From assembly GCA_000320605.2 (NCBI GenBank), contig KB445792.1, positions 1-64,000 of the forward strand: a stretch of 64,000 nt of DNA, read 5' to 3'. The stretch is from Gelatoporia subvermispora B (taxonomy: Eukaryota; Basidiomycota; Agaricomycetes; Polyporales; Gelatoporiaceae). Below, in pieces: positions 32,321-44,599 of this stretch. A model generated the notes under the pieces. That model saw only the letters and a program-made list of their open reading frames with translations. It had not been told where the DNA came from and did no database searches. Position numbers and translations under genes: made by a program. Positions within the stretch are counted from its first letter, which is position 1. Each line of letters begins with the position of its first letter.

Positions 32321-35300
32321 ATTCGCAATCCCCAGCGGCACGAAGGCGCGAAGCCAGCACCATCGCACGGTGACGTCGATGCCGGCCTCCCGCGCATCTC
32401 ACGTCGCATCTCATCGCACATCGCCCATCTCCCATCTGCCCTCGCCATCTCGCCGGCCACCCGTGCAACAATCGCCGCAGATGGACGTCCGTGCCTGCCG
32501 TGCCGCGCCATGCGTGCGCGCGACGTCCCATTGTCCCGTCGTCCCGCCGAGCCTCGAAGCGGAGTCCAATGCGGCACTAGGGCCCTCTACCGCCGTCCAA
32601 GTGAACGCCGGCGCACGACGCCACGGGCCCCCGGCATTCCAGCACGAAATACAAATTGGGGCGATTCGAGAATCGAGATTCGGTCGATGATCCCGCACGA
32701 AGACGCTCCTGCTCGGAATGCCCAAACAGATAAACCGATAAGCAGACGAACAGACGAACAGACAAACACGATGCGCAGACAGATGGACACGGCGAGGGAC
32801 CATGCACCATGGAAAACGGACGTGCTTCTCCCCGTGGCGCAGGCACCCCACAACCCAGGACCGCACGACTCGGCGCGGCCGCCTCAAGTTTGGTTGCCGG
32901 GCCCCCGCTGCCCAAGACTCGCCGCGCGGGACGCTACACATTCTGCGCGATTCCATTCCGTTCCAAGCACACGCCGCGCCCATATGTCCGTGCCGACATC
33001 TGGTGGTGTGCTCTGCCATCCGAACGTGCGCCCGTCGATCGTCGCACGGCAGCTAGCGTCATGCGCAGCGGGCGCGCGATGCGGTGTGTTTGGGCTGCTT
33101 TCTGGCGGCAGCGCGCACACGCGGGGGCGACGCTAGGGCGGGTGTGCTTTGTTTCCCCCGTATGGGCATGGGCGCGGAATGGACGGCGGCGGACGGGTAC
33201 GCCCGTACAATGCTTCTGGGTTCTAGCTCCTGAGGTGCGTGCAGGGATCATTAATTGTGAGGATTTACGCGAGGCGCACATGCAGTGAGGGCTTGTGGCG
33301 GCGATCTGTCTGCGCCATATCATATCGTAGCGATGGTGAGCGAGATGGCGACAGGGCACTAGTGCGTTAACGACACTCGATAACGCCCTCGCTTTGAGTT
33401 TGGGATTTGACTTCTCGGGCACCCTGTGCGCAGACTGCAGTAGTGCGCCTGAGAACGGCTGCACCAACCCAGGCCGGTGGCACTGCCGCGCGCGTGACCG
33501 TGAGTGCGCCGGGCTCATCTCAGCTCCTCGCTCGTCGGCGTCCATCTAGCTCAGCGGCGACGCCACGCTAAGAATACCCAGGCCTCCTTCACCACTCGAA
33601 GCTTGATGTGCGCAGACACCAGACAGTTCGCCTTCCGACTTCTCATCCGCTAGGCCCAAGGACATGGAGCTGGAGCACCACCACACTTCTCCGCAGCGCT
33701 ACGGCCGCCTCGCGCCCCGCTGTCGTCGGCCTCGAGGCATGAGGGTCGCGATGTGAGATGCAAAGAGACGACAGAGATAGAAAGTGCGAAGGCACGAAGC
33801 CCAGCCGCTGCGCCGCCGTGCGCCGTCGCAGGCTGGGCTGCTCCAGCCGGGATATTTTGGGTGGGTTGCCGTATGCAATATGTCTGGCTGAAAGATGCCG
33901 GCGCCGTCGTGGCAGCGACGTCGAGGTATTCGTTTATGCCTGTCTTCCTGTCTGCGCGCTGTCCGTCTGCCTCACTATCGCGGGCGGGTATCAAACACGC
34001 ACGCGAATAGCCGTGATGACTTCATCCCCGCGCGTGCCCCATTTGGGACGATTGGCGATGGAGCAAGATGTGGGCGATACGGGCGACATTACGGTGCGGT
34101 GAGTGCGATCTTCCGATCTATGAACATCAACACAGGGCATAGATATCAATGAGTGCCACACTCCGCGCAAGCGCTCTGCGCGTACACACACGGGGGCCAA
34201 GAGTCCAAGCGTGCGCAGGGCAGCTCACACCCTCCGCATCAGCCGGCGGGCGCACGCAGTGCACGAACTGGTTACTAGCCAGAGCGGCTTTGCGTCCCGT
34301 ACCGGTGATATAGTTCTGCTCTGCGCGGCCGCGTTGACGTATCAGTGATCCTGCTCGCAGCGTGATGCGGACACGTCGCGCCCCCGTTTTGCATACTTGA
34401 TCCCCAGTCCAGTCCCAGATGGAGCCAAAGAGCCACACGGGACAACTGGACATGAACGCAAATCACGCTGGGCCGTAATTGGCAGCAGGATTGACAGCAC
34501 AGGCGCGCCGCACTGGGCGCGGCGGAGGATTTCTTGGGTGTCTGATCCCCCTATGTGTGTCGCGTACGTGGAGGTGAATGGAAATGTGGCATAGGACGAG
34601 CGCAGCCGACGCCTGTTCCGGCGCAGCGGTGCGCGCCAATTCCATGAACGTCTGCAGATGCCTGGAGAGATTTCTTCTGCCGGTGGCTGCGAGGACAAGT
34701 TCACGTCCACGTCCGCCTCGCCCTGCGTCGGATGTCGCACCGGTCCTCCTGATAGCTGGCCCAGGCTCGTGACATCATCGATGCCGGCGTGCCTGTTCCC
34801 GCAATCTGGGAGGAGATCTCCCAGTCCCGGCGTCGCACGCACAATGAATTCGCAACTGGCTGTCAACTCACCATCGTTACATGTTGATATGGTTGATATC
34901 GATCCGTCCAGCTAATTCATATGTCTTTTTTGTTGCCCCCCTGGCGTCGTTGCGCACGTTTGCAGAGGCCGACTTCAGCGCGGAAGCTTGCGTACGCCAG
35001 CAACACAGCGAACGGTTCCGACAGCCGCCATCTGTCAGCCGTGTCACCTGTATTCGAGGTTCTGTGAGCATCCTCTCCTGGCATGGGAGCCCCCCGCCGC
35101 CCAGCGGACTGCGCCATCACCGCACCCAGAGGCCGTCGGCTAAGCGATGCACTATTGACGCACCAACAGATCGTTGTCGCGAGTTTATTCAGCGTACCCG
35201 TGCTCGTGCCATAGTATTGCACACAAGAGATGGCACAGTCCGTGCCTGGTGATGCTGTGAACCGCACTGATCCTTCGCGCTGGGGATCGCAGCTTGTACA

Positions 35301-37817
35301 TTTCCGTACCTCGTTCTTCTCACAGCATGCATAATCATTGGGCGCTATTGAATATCGCGACCTCGCTTGTTCACTGCCTCTGCGGCCCGATGCCACTCGG
35401 AGCTCGTGTGTACGCCCGGTCTATAACTCTGCTCTCCTCGGCGCCCAGCCTCCGGCGTATCTGCGACAATCTTGCGCTGGTTGTCATAGTCGGCGCAAGA
35501 GCGACGTACCTTACAAGAGCTCTGACACTTTTTGCATATTGGCTAGACACCGCCTAGTCTGCAGACATGTCGCCACAAAGCCCCCGGTAATGTAACGAAT
35601 AGGGTTTGTGGCGCGTACCGGCATTGTGTTGGATGCCGAGGCGCCTGGGAGATTTGCAGATAATTTACCGTCGTCTTGCATCTGCCGGCCGCCCAAGGAT
35701 CTCGGCAACTGGTAGATGTATACGACATATGCGGGCCCGGCGCAGAGACAGTTGTCCAATACGGTGCGGGCGCGACTCACCACTGTGCGACCTACCGGTG
35801 TGTATCACATCCATCTGTCCAGGTTGCACGTTATTGCATCTAGACTCGAGACATTGGATTGTGTCACTCTCAGGCCTAACGCAGGTCGATGATGCAAGTC
35901 GGTGATGTATGGGCCTCGAAACTCATCAGAGATAGGCGTTGTGTCGGAATGAGATGGCCGGGCGCCAGTGCACAGCTGTATGCCGCAGGCGCCCACCTGC
36001 ATCTGCGATCGGACGGCCTCTAAGTCATTATGCATAGCACGAGCTTGAGTTCGAGTACGTGGCTGCGCAGGAAGAGAGGGTCAAACGTCTCTAGTCGACG
36101 AGCGGAGTGGGTGGAGTCGGCCGCAGCACGATCAGCCTTCTAGCGTCGCGTGAGACCCGCGAATGTCGCTATCGGATTACCGGACCAAGGAGCGGCGAAA
36201 GCATGATGTCGAGGGGAGAAAGAACAGCGTCGAACGTTGTGGAACCGCAGCTTTTTGGGGAGCAGCGAGACGCGCTGGTATGCGCAGGGTCGTGTGGCCC
36301 GTACACGTATGACCTCACGCGCATCGCGATCGGTGTTCTTTGGGGAAATGCGATGTCTGTTTGAGCTATCGCGTTTCCCAATCCTGAGAGAGCCGAGAAA
36401 TACATGTCCAGTGCACGTCTAATTTCGCTTGTCCTGCGGCGGGACAGGGTGGACAAGGTAAGGGACGCTACGATGGCTTTGTTACGATGATGTTGTCGGC
36501 GCGGTGCTGTTCTGATTGGCATGGGAGATGAGAGCAATAACTGTCGATGAAGGCCTGGGCGGCGCGCAGACGACGGCGTGTCTGGTGATTCTGGCGGAGA
36601 AGCAACGACGAAGACACATTCCGAAATTGTTGGAGAAGCATCCGAAATCAGTAGGTCTGGCAGCGAGGCGCCCCTTGCCCAATTCCTTTGTCGGACTCGG
36701 ACCGGATGTCGCTTCCCCACCAGCGTGTCGGATGTAAAGTTACCGGCGGGATCTATGAGATTCGGTGGGGCGCCATCGGGCGTCAGAAACGATGATTGAT
36801 GGTCTTCGCCGTTCCTACTGCTTTCGCGCAGATCAGGTTAGGCTCAGTGTGTGTGGACGGACAGGCGGGTCATGCAGCACTGCAAGGAAGGTTCGAGCAG
36901 GGTGCAAAGAGCAGCACGTCCCTCTGGGGTTGTTGAGCTGAAGGGCCGTGCAATCGTCCGACGTCGCCAACCTATGAAAGACAGAGACCGCATCAGTGCC
37001 TAGGACCTGTTCATTAAACAACACCTGCCAAGTCAATAATGCAAAGACTTCCATCATAGGAGGTAAAATTGACATCATGAGACCAGTCTGGCTATTTTGA
37101 GCAGCAGATTTTGACAGTCTCAGGAGGCGATCCAAGAAGCTTCGTTCCATGCACAAGAAGCAATGCAGATGTACCAAAGGCACAAACTCATGTAGCCGCA
37201 TGAGGGTATGGGCCCTGCTCGCGGGATTGAACACTTGCATCATGTTGTCTTCTACCGCGAAGCTCTTCGGCCCGCGTTGCCTGTGTCCGCCACGATCACT
37301 TTCCGTTCAGGGCGTCAAGATCTCGTCCTGCCACCGTGCGGTTCTTCGGTTTTTTATTTACGCACAGTTGGCCTCGGGCACGAGCGCGGGGCGAAATCAG
37401 TGCTAACGTTGATCGCTATTGAGTGGTTGCGTGTTTGCAATGTATAGAAGCCGACGGAAGGAGGTCGAAACGGGAAATGCCGCCGGAGAAAATGAGCGCG
37501 TGTGTCTGGGCCAAGAGCGAATCATCGACCGGCTATTGTTCCAAATCAAACTCGTGAAGAATGCGCGGGATGCGAGTGGTTATTGTGAGCATCTCGGGGG
37601 GCATAAGAGACGAGCTGGAACGAGGCAGAACAATTCTTGAGCACCCACGTCCTTCAACCAGCAACAGAGCGACTTGAGCAGCACCAGAACCAGAAGATAC
37701 ACCTAATGTTCTCATGGATAGCGCAGACAGCCGTCGTGGCGATTAGAATCGTCCCAGGCAGCATCGGGATCATGTCGTGCACCTCCACGAAGGCTCCGCT
37801 GTATTGGACTCCGGGGA

Positions 37818-38112
37818 TCAAAGCTTTCGGTATCGTGAGCAGATAGAGATGTAGATTTCGTGGGACAGGACGCCGGTTCCGCCCGTCACCATCACCATGT
37901 GGTTTCTGTGTACGGCATCGAGTCCGCGCCTCCCGCGAAGGATCGAGAATGATCGTGAGACGGCGGGCGCCCGGGGGGTTGTCATACTCGACATCACTGG
38001 TGCGGGATCGACAGCCAGATGGCCGGACATATCGATGTGTGCGTTTGGAAACACGCGCACAAGGCGGGCGGCAAGGATGTTGGGCTTCCTGATCGGTCTT
38101 GCATATATGAAC
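37818..38112 (-). pseudogene. Possible isolated exon or gene remnant
   Basis: The minus strand has an open stretch from an acceptor-like TTGACAG (about 38135) reading VIDNNSSTFIYARPIRKPN..., with amino-acid usage like real protein, closing with a stop at 37818. A canonical GTAAGC donor lies 57 bases upstream, but the preceding sequence has a stop in the matching phase, so no clean join exists. A second phase is also open (162 codons from 38142). I do not recognise the family. It is either an unfinished gene model or a relic. Confidence 0.3.
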
Positions 38113-39714
38113 GTGGACGAGTTGTTGTCGATGACCTGTCAACGAGAGCTCATTAGAGGGTGAAAAACATGATTTCGGGATCTGCTTACCTACAATGCGT
38201 GATACGACCTGTCTCGCCGAGGCTATTTTGGCCTAAATTGGATAGAAATGATCGAAGGGCAGAGTTTGTCTATCATGACATTCTCGGACCTCTCCATGGG
38301 GCAGCAGGCTATTGCCAAGACCAACAAGCAGAAGCAACGTGTGCAAGAAGCACCGAAGAGCTTAGATGGAGTGTCTGGAATTGGCTCGTAAATATAACTC
38401 GCTCTATTCTGTGAACTTCCCAACTACTCACCGTCAGGGTTCAGGGACCAGCCTATTCGGACGATCAACCGGAGCCCAGCGCAGTGTATAAGAGCCAGCA
38501 ATCATTTTACGACTCATCTAACCAGCAGCACACCCAGTCCACAGCAGGGAGCGCTACGGCAGCTGGGACAGAGCGATAACTCCGTCCGGCTATCGCAGAT
38601 GTCCAACTCTGGACAATGAGCATCGCGGGATGTCGCCGTGCATCTTCAGATTGCGGCCCATTGCTGGGATATGCAGGGTCTCCTTCTGACGGTGGGAACG
38701 TCGCCGGTCGTTGCTCGGCGTCACGTTCGTTTTCGCCGCGCTCAGTTCCGTGAGAGTTGCCGTCAGCTCACTGCGCCGCCACAATCACCGAGCAGCAACA
38801 CTCCATCTAGATGCCCGCGTCAGCAGATTGAGAGATTGCGCGATGCACCAGATCTGGTCTCGCGGGGCCGGGACCTGTCAGTCGGTCATCAACGGTGCGG
38901 GGCACACAGTGGGATCCCCGGGCACGTTGCGGTGCAAAACGAATCGGCGACCTAAGATGAGCGGTGGGCATCCTCATAGGTGGATCGGTATGTGGGTAGA
39001 TCGGGGGATCGACCATCGCCGCGGGCGAATCGCTGGCTCTGAATCTGTCACCAATTTTGCGACCAGCAATCACGCGACACTTACCATGGTTCATCATGTC
39101 TTTTCTTATCTGTGGTCCAGTTATGTGTGTAGGACTGTGATTCAGGTGAGCGTTGGCAAGGCGTGCTGATTCGCTGAACTATTCGTGCATGTCTCGACTC
39201 TGGATGTCAGAAAATATGCCCGAGCTTCTCCAGCATAGACTATTGGTGAAGCAAGCGGTCAGAAGTATTATAAATGCATAGAGACAACAACGTATCATGC
39301 AAAGGCGGCCTATGTTAGTCCGGTTTTTATACGCTCAAGGAAGCTACCAGAAGTAGGCCCTATGACGCGTCTCATAATGACCCTGAGCTTCTCGTGGGTC
39401 GGAAAAACGCAGTCCATGCGGTTCAAAGAAGCCAACGAATTCAGAGGAATGAGGGTCAGATGTACATTAGGTCGTAAGCCGCACAACGTTGGATTCCAGC
39501 AGCAATCTTGGATCTGGAGGTGGAGAAGCTGGCCGGAAGAGGATGACAGGCGCTTGCTTGGTGACGGACGGCACGCGTAACGCACGTGACACTAGATCGT
39601 ATGCACGTGCGATTAGACGCCATAAATCTGCCGCGACGCGATGTCGGGGGTTTGACGCTGGCTGGCGCTGAGGGCTCAACCCGACCCGTCCGCTCTGCAC
39701 ATCCCCCCTTCTCC

Positions 39715-41781
39715 ATGTCTAAGCGCAGGGTTACATATTACTATGACCGTGGGCGCCACATTTCTATAACTCTAACCCTACAAGGGTCTTACGAACCTGT
39801 GCACAGACGACGTGGGCTCGTACACCTATGGGCTCGGACATCCGATGAAACCTCAGCGCATGCGGCTAACCCATGAGCTGGTTTCGGCATACAACATGCT
39901 CGACAAGATGGACGTTATTGTATGTCGGCTTTTACACAATCCTGACATTATAGCTAAACGCCAACTATTCTAGCGAGCGAAACGCGCCTCCGCCGAGGCT
40001 ATGACCCGCTTTCATACCGACGAATACGTGCACTTTCTTTCGCGAGTAACGCCTGAGACGGCGGAGGAGCTCACGTACAACGGGACTCGATGTGAGTCCA
40101 TATACGCAGATGTTGTCTAGTGACCTGACAATCCCCGTTGCGACAGTCTTGGTGGGCGAAGATAACCCTGCTTTCGAGGGCGTCTTCGAGTTCTGCACCA
40201 TCTCCGCAGGGGGCTCCCTCGGTGCGCCCCCTTCCTCCTCTTTTGCCTTTCCACATTCAAACCTTCTTCTTTTTCTCTCAGCTGCTGCACATCGCATTTC
40301 AGACGGCGCGGCAGATATCGCGATCAATTGGGCGGGCGGGTTGCACCACGCCAAGAAGCGCGAGGCGTCTGGCTTTTGCTACATCAATGACATCGTGCTC
40401 GCAATTCTCGAGCTGCTGCGCGTCTTTCCGCGCGTGCTCTATGTTGATATCGACTGCCACCACGGCGACGGTGTCGAGGAGGCGTTCTACACCACTGACC
40501 GCGTCATGACGTGTTCCTTCCACAAGTTCGGCGAGTACTTTCCCGGAACGGGCACCCTCGAGGACCGCGGGCGGGGGCGGGGCCGGGGGTACGCGATCAA
40601 CGTGCCCTTCAAGGATGGCATCACGGACGAGTCGTTCAAGAGCGTGTTCGAGCCGGTGCGTAGTACGCAAAGTTTGCAGCGCGGCCTATGCTCAGATCTG
40701 GCCTTAGGTGATCGACAAGATCCTAGAGGTGTACCAGCCCTCGGCGATCGTGCTACAGTGCGGCGCGGACTCACTCGCGGGGGACAAGCTCGGGTGCTTC
40801 AACATCACAATGCAGGGTCACGCGAGCTGCGTGCAGTACATGCGTGGGCGTGGGCTCCCGCTGATCCTGCTCGGCGGTGGAGGGTACACGGTCAAGAACG
40901 TCGCGCGCACGTGGGCGTACGAGACGGCGTGCGCACTTGGGATCGAGAAGGAGATCGACCTGAATTTGCCGTGGAACGAGTATTTTGAGTGGTTCGGTCC
41001 TCGGTATAGACTGGAGGTGGTCGAGAACAACATGGATGACGTCAATGTGAAGGACGGGTCACTAGATAACGTGCGGTGAGTTGGATCAGTTCTTGCGTTC
41101 GAGACCCCGCAGTAACCCAGAGTCGCCCAGGTCAACGGTTTTGCAACAGCTGTCGGAGCTGCAGCCTGCACCCTCGGTGGGCATGCACGACGTGCCGAGA
41201 CAGAGCCTGGGCTCACATCTCGGTTTCACACGGGTCGAAGAGCTCGACGATCTTGACGAAAGCCTCGCACGTACGTGTTACCTTGCTATGCAAATCCTGT
41301 CCTCGCGCACGCGCTGATACCATATCTCGCAGAGCATATGCGTTTCGTGCACTCACTACAGACAGAACAGGCCTCAGACGAATCCGAGGACGATGCGATG
41401 TCCGAGGCGTCCGACGCCTCGCGCCGCGGCGGGTCCGTGACAGCGCGGCGGCACGTGCGCAGCGGGAAGGCGCGTATGAGTCTGCTGACGGGGCAGTACC
41501 TCGACATACCGCGGCTCGAAGAGGGTGGGTATGGGTACTACGACTATGGGTGTGGGCACGCGCATGCGCCCGAGGGCGTCGCGCGGCGGCGGTTCTTCGA
41601 CCTGGCGAGCATGCTCCCGCGCGCGACGCGGACACGACTCGAGGCTATGAACGGCGAGAGGCATGCGAGCCCTGTACGCGTCGCGGAGTTGATGGAGCGC
41701 GGCGGACGGGAGACGTCAGTGTCAGGGGACGAGATGGACGTGGACGAGGAAGAGGAAGAGGAGGACGAGGACGAGGCGTGA
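39715..41781 (+). CDS. Class I histone deacetylase (Rpd3-like)
   Basis: Zinc-dependent lysine deacetylase, the catalytic subunit of nuclear co-repressor complexes. Eight exons: 39715-39748, 39807-39919, 39974-40091, 40147-40221, 40282-40655, 40708-41075, 41131-41270, 41333-41781, giving 556 residues. The N-terminus has [20 protein letters not shown]. The catalytic core has GGLHHAKK, the zinc-site [33 protein letters not shown] and [14 protein letters not shown] with the transition-state tyrosine. An RGRGRGRG loop insertion follows the PGTG motif. The C-terminal 190 residues are divergent and end in a highly acidic Asp/Glu run. Whether it is Rpd3, Hos2 or a basidiomycete paralogue cannot be fixed from the sequence alone; the core reads most like Rpd3. 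Confidence 0.93.
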
Positions 41782-41945
41782 CACGCGTACACCTGTATTC
41801 CGCGCTGGGTATCTGTGGACTGTCTGTGACGACGGATGTATGTAGCCTACACACTTGTATTGGTACTGTATTGACAGCCGTATATCGGGCAGGCGCGAGC
41901 ATTAATGTCGGCGGGGACGCGTCGCGGCTCACGTGGGCGTGTCGC

Positions 41946-42089
41946 GATAAGGCGGGCGCTGTGACGGCGGCAGTGCATCAATCGACAGGCGCCATTGGCG
42001 GATAGCGGCGGACGTTATCTCCCACCAGCGCGGAGCAGGTGGCGAGCCCCGTCCAGAATGTCCCCTGGCTGTCCCCCGGGACTATATAT
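41946..42089 (+). promoter_or_regulatory. GATA sites and TATA box upstream of the purine permease
   Basis: CGATAAG at 41945-41951, GATAG at 42001 and the reverse site TTATCT at 42015-42020 (AGATAA on the minus strand) lie 120-195 bases before the permease ATG. They are followed by TATATAT at 42083-42089, about 55 bases before the ATG. HGATAR sites bind AreA/Nit2-type nitrogen regulators in fungi. Function here is inferred from the gene it precedes. Confidence 0.45.
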
Positions 42090-42139
42090 CCCCTCTGCGC
42101 CACTGCGCTGGCCCGCGAGCACGGCGCCCCCATCTTACG

Positions 42140-44437
42140 ATGTCTGACTCGAGCATCAAGGTCCAGCCGCGCGCCATGGCGTCGCCGGACGCAAGTCACT
42201 CTCACCTGGAGGCAGGCCGCGGCGCCGGCGTACGAGCGCGCCTCGGGAGGTACCACCGCAAGTTGACAACGCGCGATGGATGGCTCGGTGGGTACGACTA
42301 TGCCTGGCTTTGCCTCCCCCGACTGCCGTGGACGCGGAGCCGTGTGCGGCGGGCGCCGCCGTTTTATGCACTTGACGCGGAGCTGCCCCTGCTGCTCGCG
42401 CTCGCGTGTGGGTTCCAGCATGCACTGGCGATGCTTGCAGGGCTGATCACGCCGCCGATCATCTTTGCGAGTTCACTGAATTTGGATGGGCCGACGTCGG
42501 CGTATATGATTTCTGCATCGCTTATTGGATGTGGTGAGTCGTGTGTCGTCTCAATGTGGAGCTGAGAAACTGAGAATGCGCGATGCAGGTATTCTGAGTT
42601 TGGTGCAGATGTCGCGCATGCCGCTAGGCAAAGGGTATTTCCTAGGCACCGGTTTACTGTCCGTTGTCGGGACGAGTTTTGCGACGCTGAGCACGGCGAA
42701 TTCGGTATGTTTCCTGTTTTCGAAAACCTGCTATTCGACACACGATCCGATCGAAGTTGCGTAGATATTCGATGCAATGTATGCGAATGGAACATGTCCA
42801 TCGACAACTGCCTCTGACGGAACGGTGACGCGAGGAGCATGTCCTGATGCATATGGGATGCTTCTAGGTACAGCATTTGCCAGATTCTGTCATGATGCGG
42901 CGAATAATGACGTAGAATGTCCGAAGGAACGTCGATGATCTGTGCCTTCCTAGAGATCTTCATGTCCTTTGTGCCGCCGCGGATCCTGCAAAGAATCTTC
43001 CCTCCCATGGTCACCGGTCCGTCTCCGCGTTTTCTGTGACGTTTTCTGTACTGAGCGATGCTTCGAATTGTTGTGTACAGGTACGGTGATCTTGATGATC
43101 GGAGCGTCGTTGATCGGGTCTTCTGGGATTCTCGACTGGGGCGGGGGATCGAACGACTGCAGCAGCCGCCCCACTTCCGGCCCGTTTATGCTCTGTCCCG
43201 ACACCAGCGCGCCCCGTCCTCTCCCATGGGGCTCGCCCGAATTCATTGGGCTAGGGTTCCTTTCTTTTGTCAGCATCCTCCTCACGGAACTCTTCGGCCC
43301 GCCCTTCCTCAAGAATGCGTCTATCCTTGTCGGCCTCATCGTCGGATGTGCCGTCGCGGGTGGCGCGGGCTATATTGACGGCAGTTCTATCAAGACCGCC
43401 CCCGCGATCACCTTCCTCTGGGTCAAGACGTTCAAGATCCGCGTCTATCCTCCTGCGATCTTGCCCATGCTCGCTGTTTACAGTACGTATAGTGATTTTG
43501 GCTGGGTCGTATGATCACATTCTGATTGCGGTATCTCGGTAGTATCTGTCGCAATGGAGGCGATCGGTGACATTACTGCGTCGGCAGAGGTCTCTCGCGT
43601 GCCTGTGGACGGCGAGGAGTTCGATTCTCGCATCCAGGGTGGTGTCCTGGTCAGTCTTGCGTGAGACTGCGGCCGAACACGGCTAACAGAAATTGTGCTC
43701 GTGTAGAGCGATGGCCTGGGTGGATTTATCTCCGCGTTATTCACAGTGACCCCGCTCTCGATTTTCGCCCAGGTCAGCGATTTCGATCCTCAGATTTTGT
43801 TTGGATCCCGACGTTATTATCCGCACAGAACAATGGTGTCATCGCGATTACCCGTTGCGCTAACCGTACCGCCGGACGCTTCTGCTGTGCCTTCCTCATC
43901 CTTTTCGGCGTCCTCGGAAAGCTTTCCGGCGTTTTCCTCGCCAGTGCGTCTCTCGTCCACTAAGATCGCCATCTCGTCTGACACCCCTCACCCGTACAGT
44001 CCCGAACCCGGTCCTTGGTGGCGTAACAACGTTCCTGTTCGCGACTGTGGTCACATCAGGTATACGTGTGCTCGCATATACACGCTTTACCCGGCGCGAT
44101 CGTTTCGTACTTGCGGCTGCACTCTCGTTCGGGTTTGGCGACCTCCTTGTGCCAAGCATCTTCACTCACCTTTTCGATGGTGTCACAAATCCAAACAAGG
44201 GCCTACAGGGCTTCTTGGACTCGATCACCATCGTGCTTACCACGCCATGTAAGTGTACTCTTCGCCAAGCTCGAAGGAATCAAGGTTGCTGACATCATAC
44301 TAGTCTTGATCGCAGGCATTGTTGCGGTTGTTCTCAACTTGATCCTCCCACAAGAGGAGATTGATGACGATGACGACGTGGAGGCCGAGGTTATTGATGT
44401 CGACGCTGACCACGAGAAGAAGCACATAGCAGCCTAG
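42140..44437 (+). CDS. uapC: NCS2 purine (xanthine/uric acid) permease, UapA/UapC type
   Basis: Plasma-membrane proton symporter of the nucleobase-ascorbate transporter family, 591 residues. Ten exons: 42140-42533, 42589-42704, 42765-42867, 42927-43016, 43081-43482, 43543-43649, 43707-43772, 43829-43943, 44000-44248, 44304-44437. The substrate-binding signature QNNGVIAITRCANR spans exons 7 and 8. Other family phrases are GLITPPIIFASSLNL, SFVPPRILQRIFPPMVTGT and ISVAMEAIGDITASAEVSR. The N-terminal 60 residues are hydrophilic and the C-terminus is acidic. The third intron (42868-42926) was set at CCGAAG because it alone restores the conserved LLGTSMICAFLEI stretch. Nearby GATA sites fit nitrogen control. 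Confidence 0.93.
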
Positions 44438-44599
44438 ACTTAGCACATACCTAATCATCGTTCTCTTTGTACTTCGCATTTCTTGCACTCGCTCGCTTTG
44501 GACAGTGGATGGAAACCATGGTATATAGCAGTCCGAGTCCAAGCCAATCCGCAAGAGAAATCAAGACATCCGCGTCAAGCATGACAAACCAAAATACTC

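Larger units (their letters stand above)
29231..39714. other. 10.5 kb gene-poor region with decayed repeats
   Basis: In a genome averaging a gene about every 2.5 kb here, this stretch has no gene I can assemble. The first 4 kb is very GC-rich with long spurious frames in several phases. Tandem duplications at 30396-31050, a minisatellite at 31096-31195 and degenerate direct repeats at 31990-32320 are described separately. From about 33.6 kb the composition drops towards 55% GC, and only scattered short frames occur. No transposase, reverse transcriptase or integrase motif was recognised. Confidence 0.6.

Noticed and set aside
39768..39780. CTCTAACCCTA, telomere-like
   Set aside because: A single unit inside intron 1 of the histone deacetylase; expected by chance.
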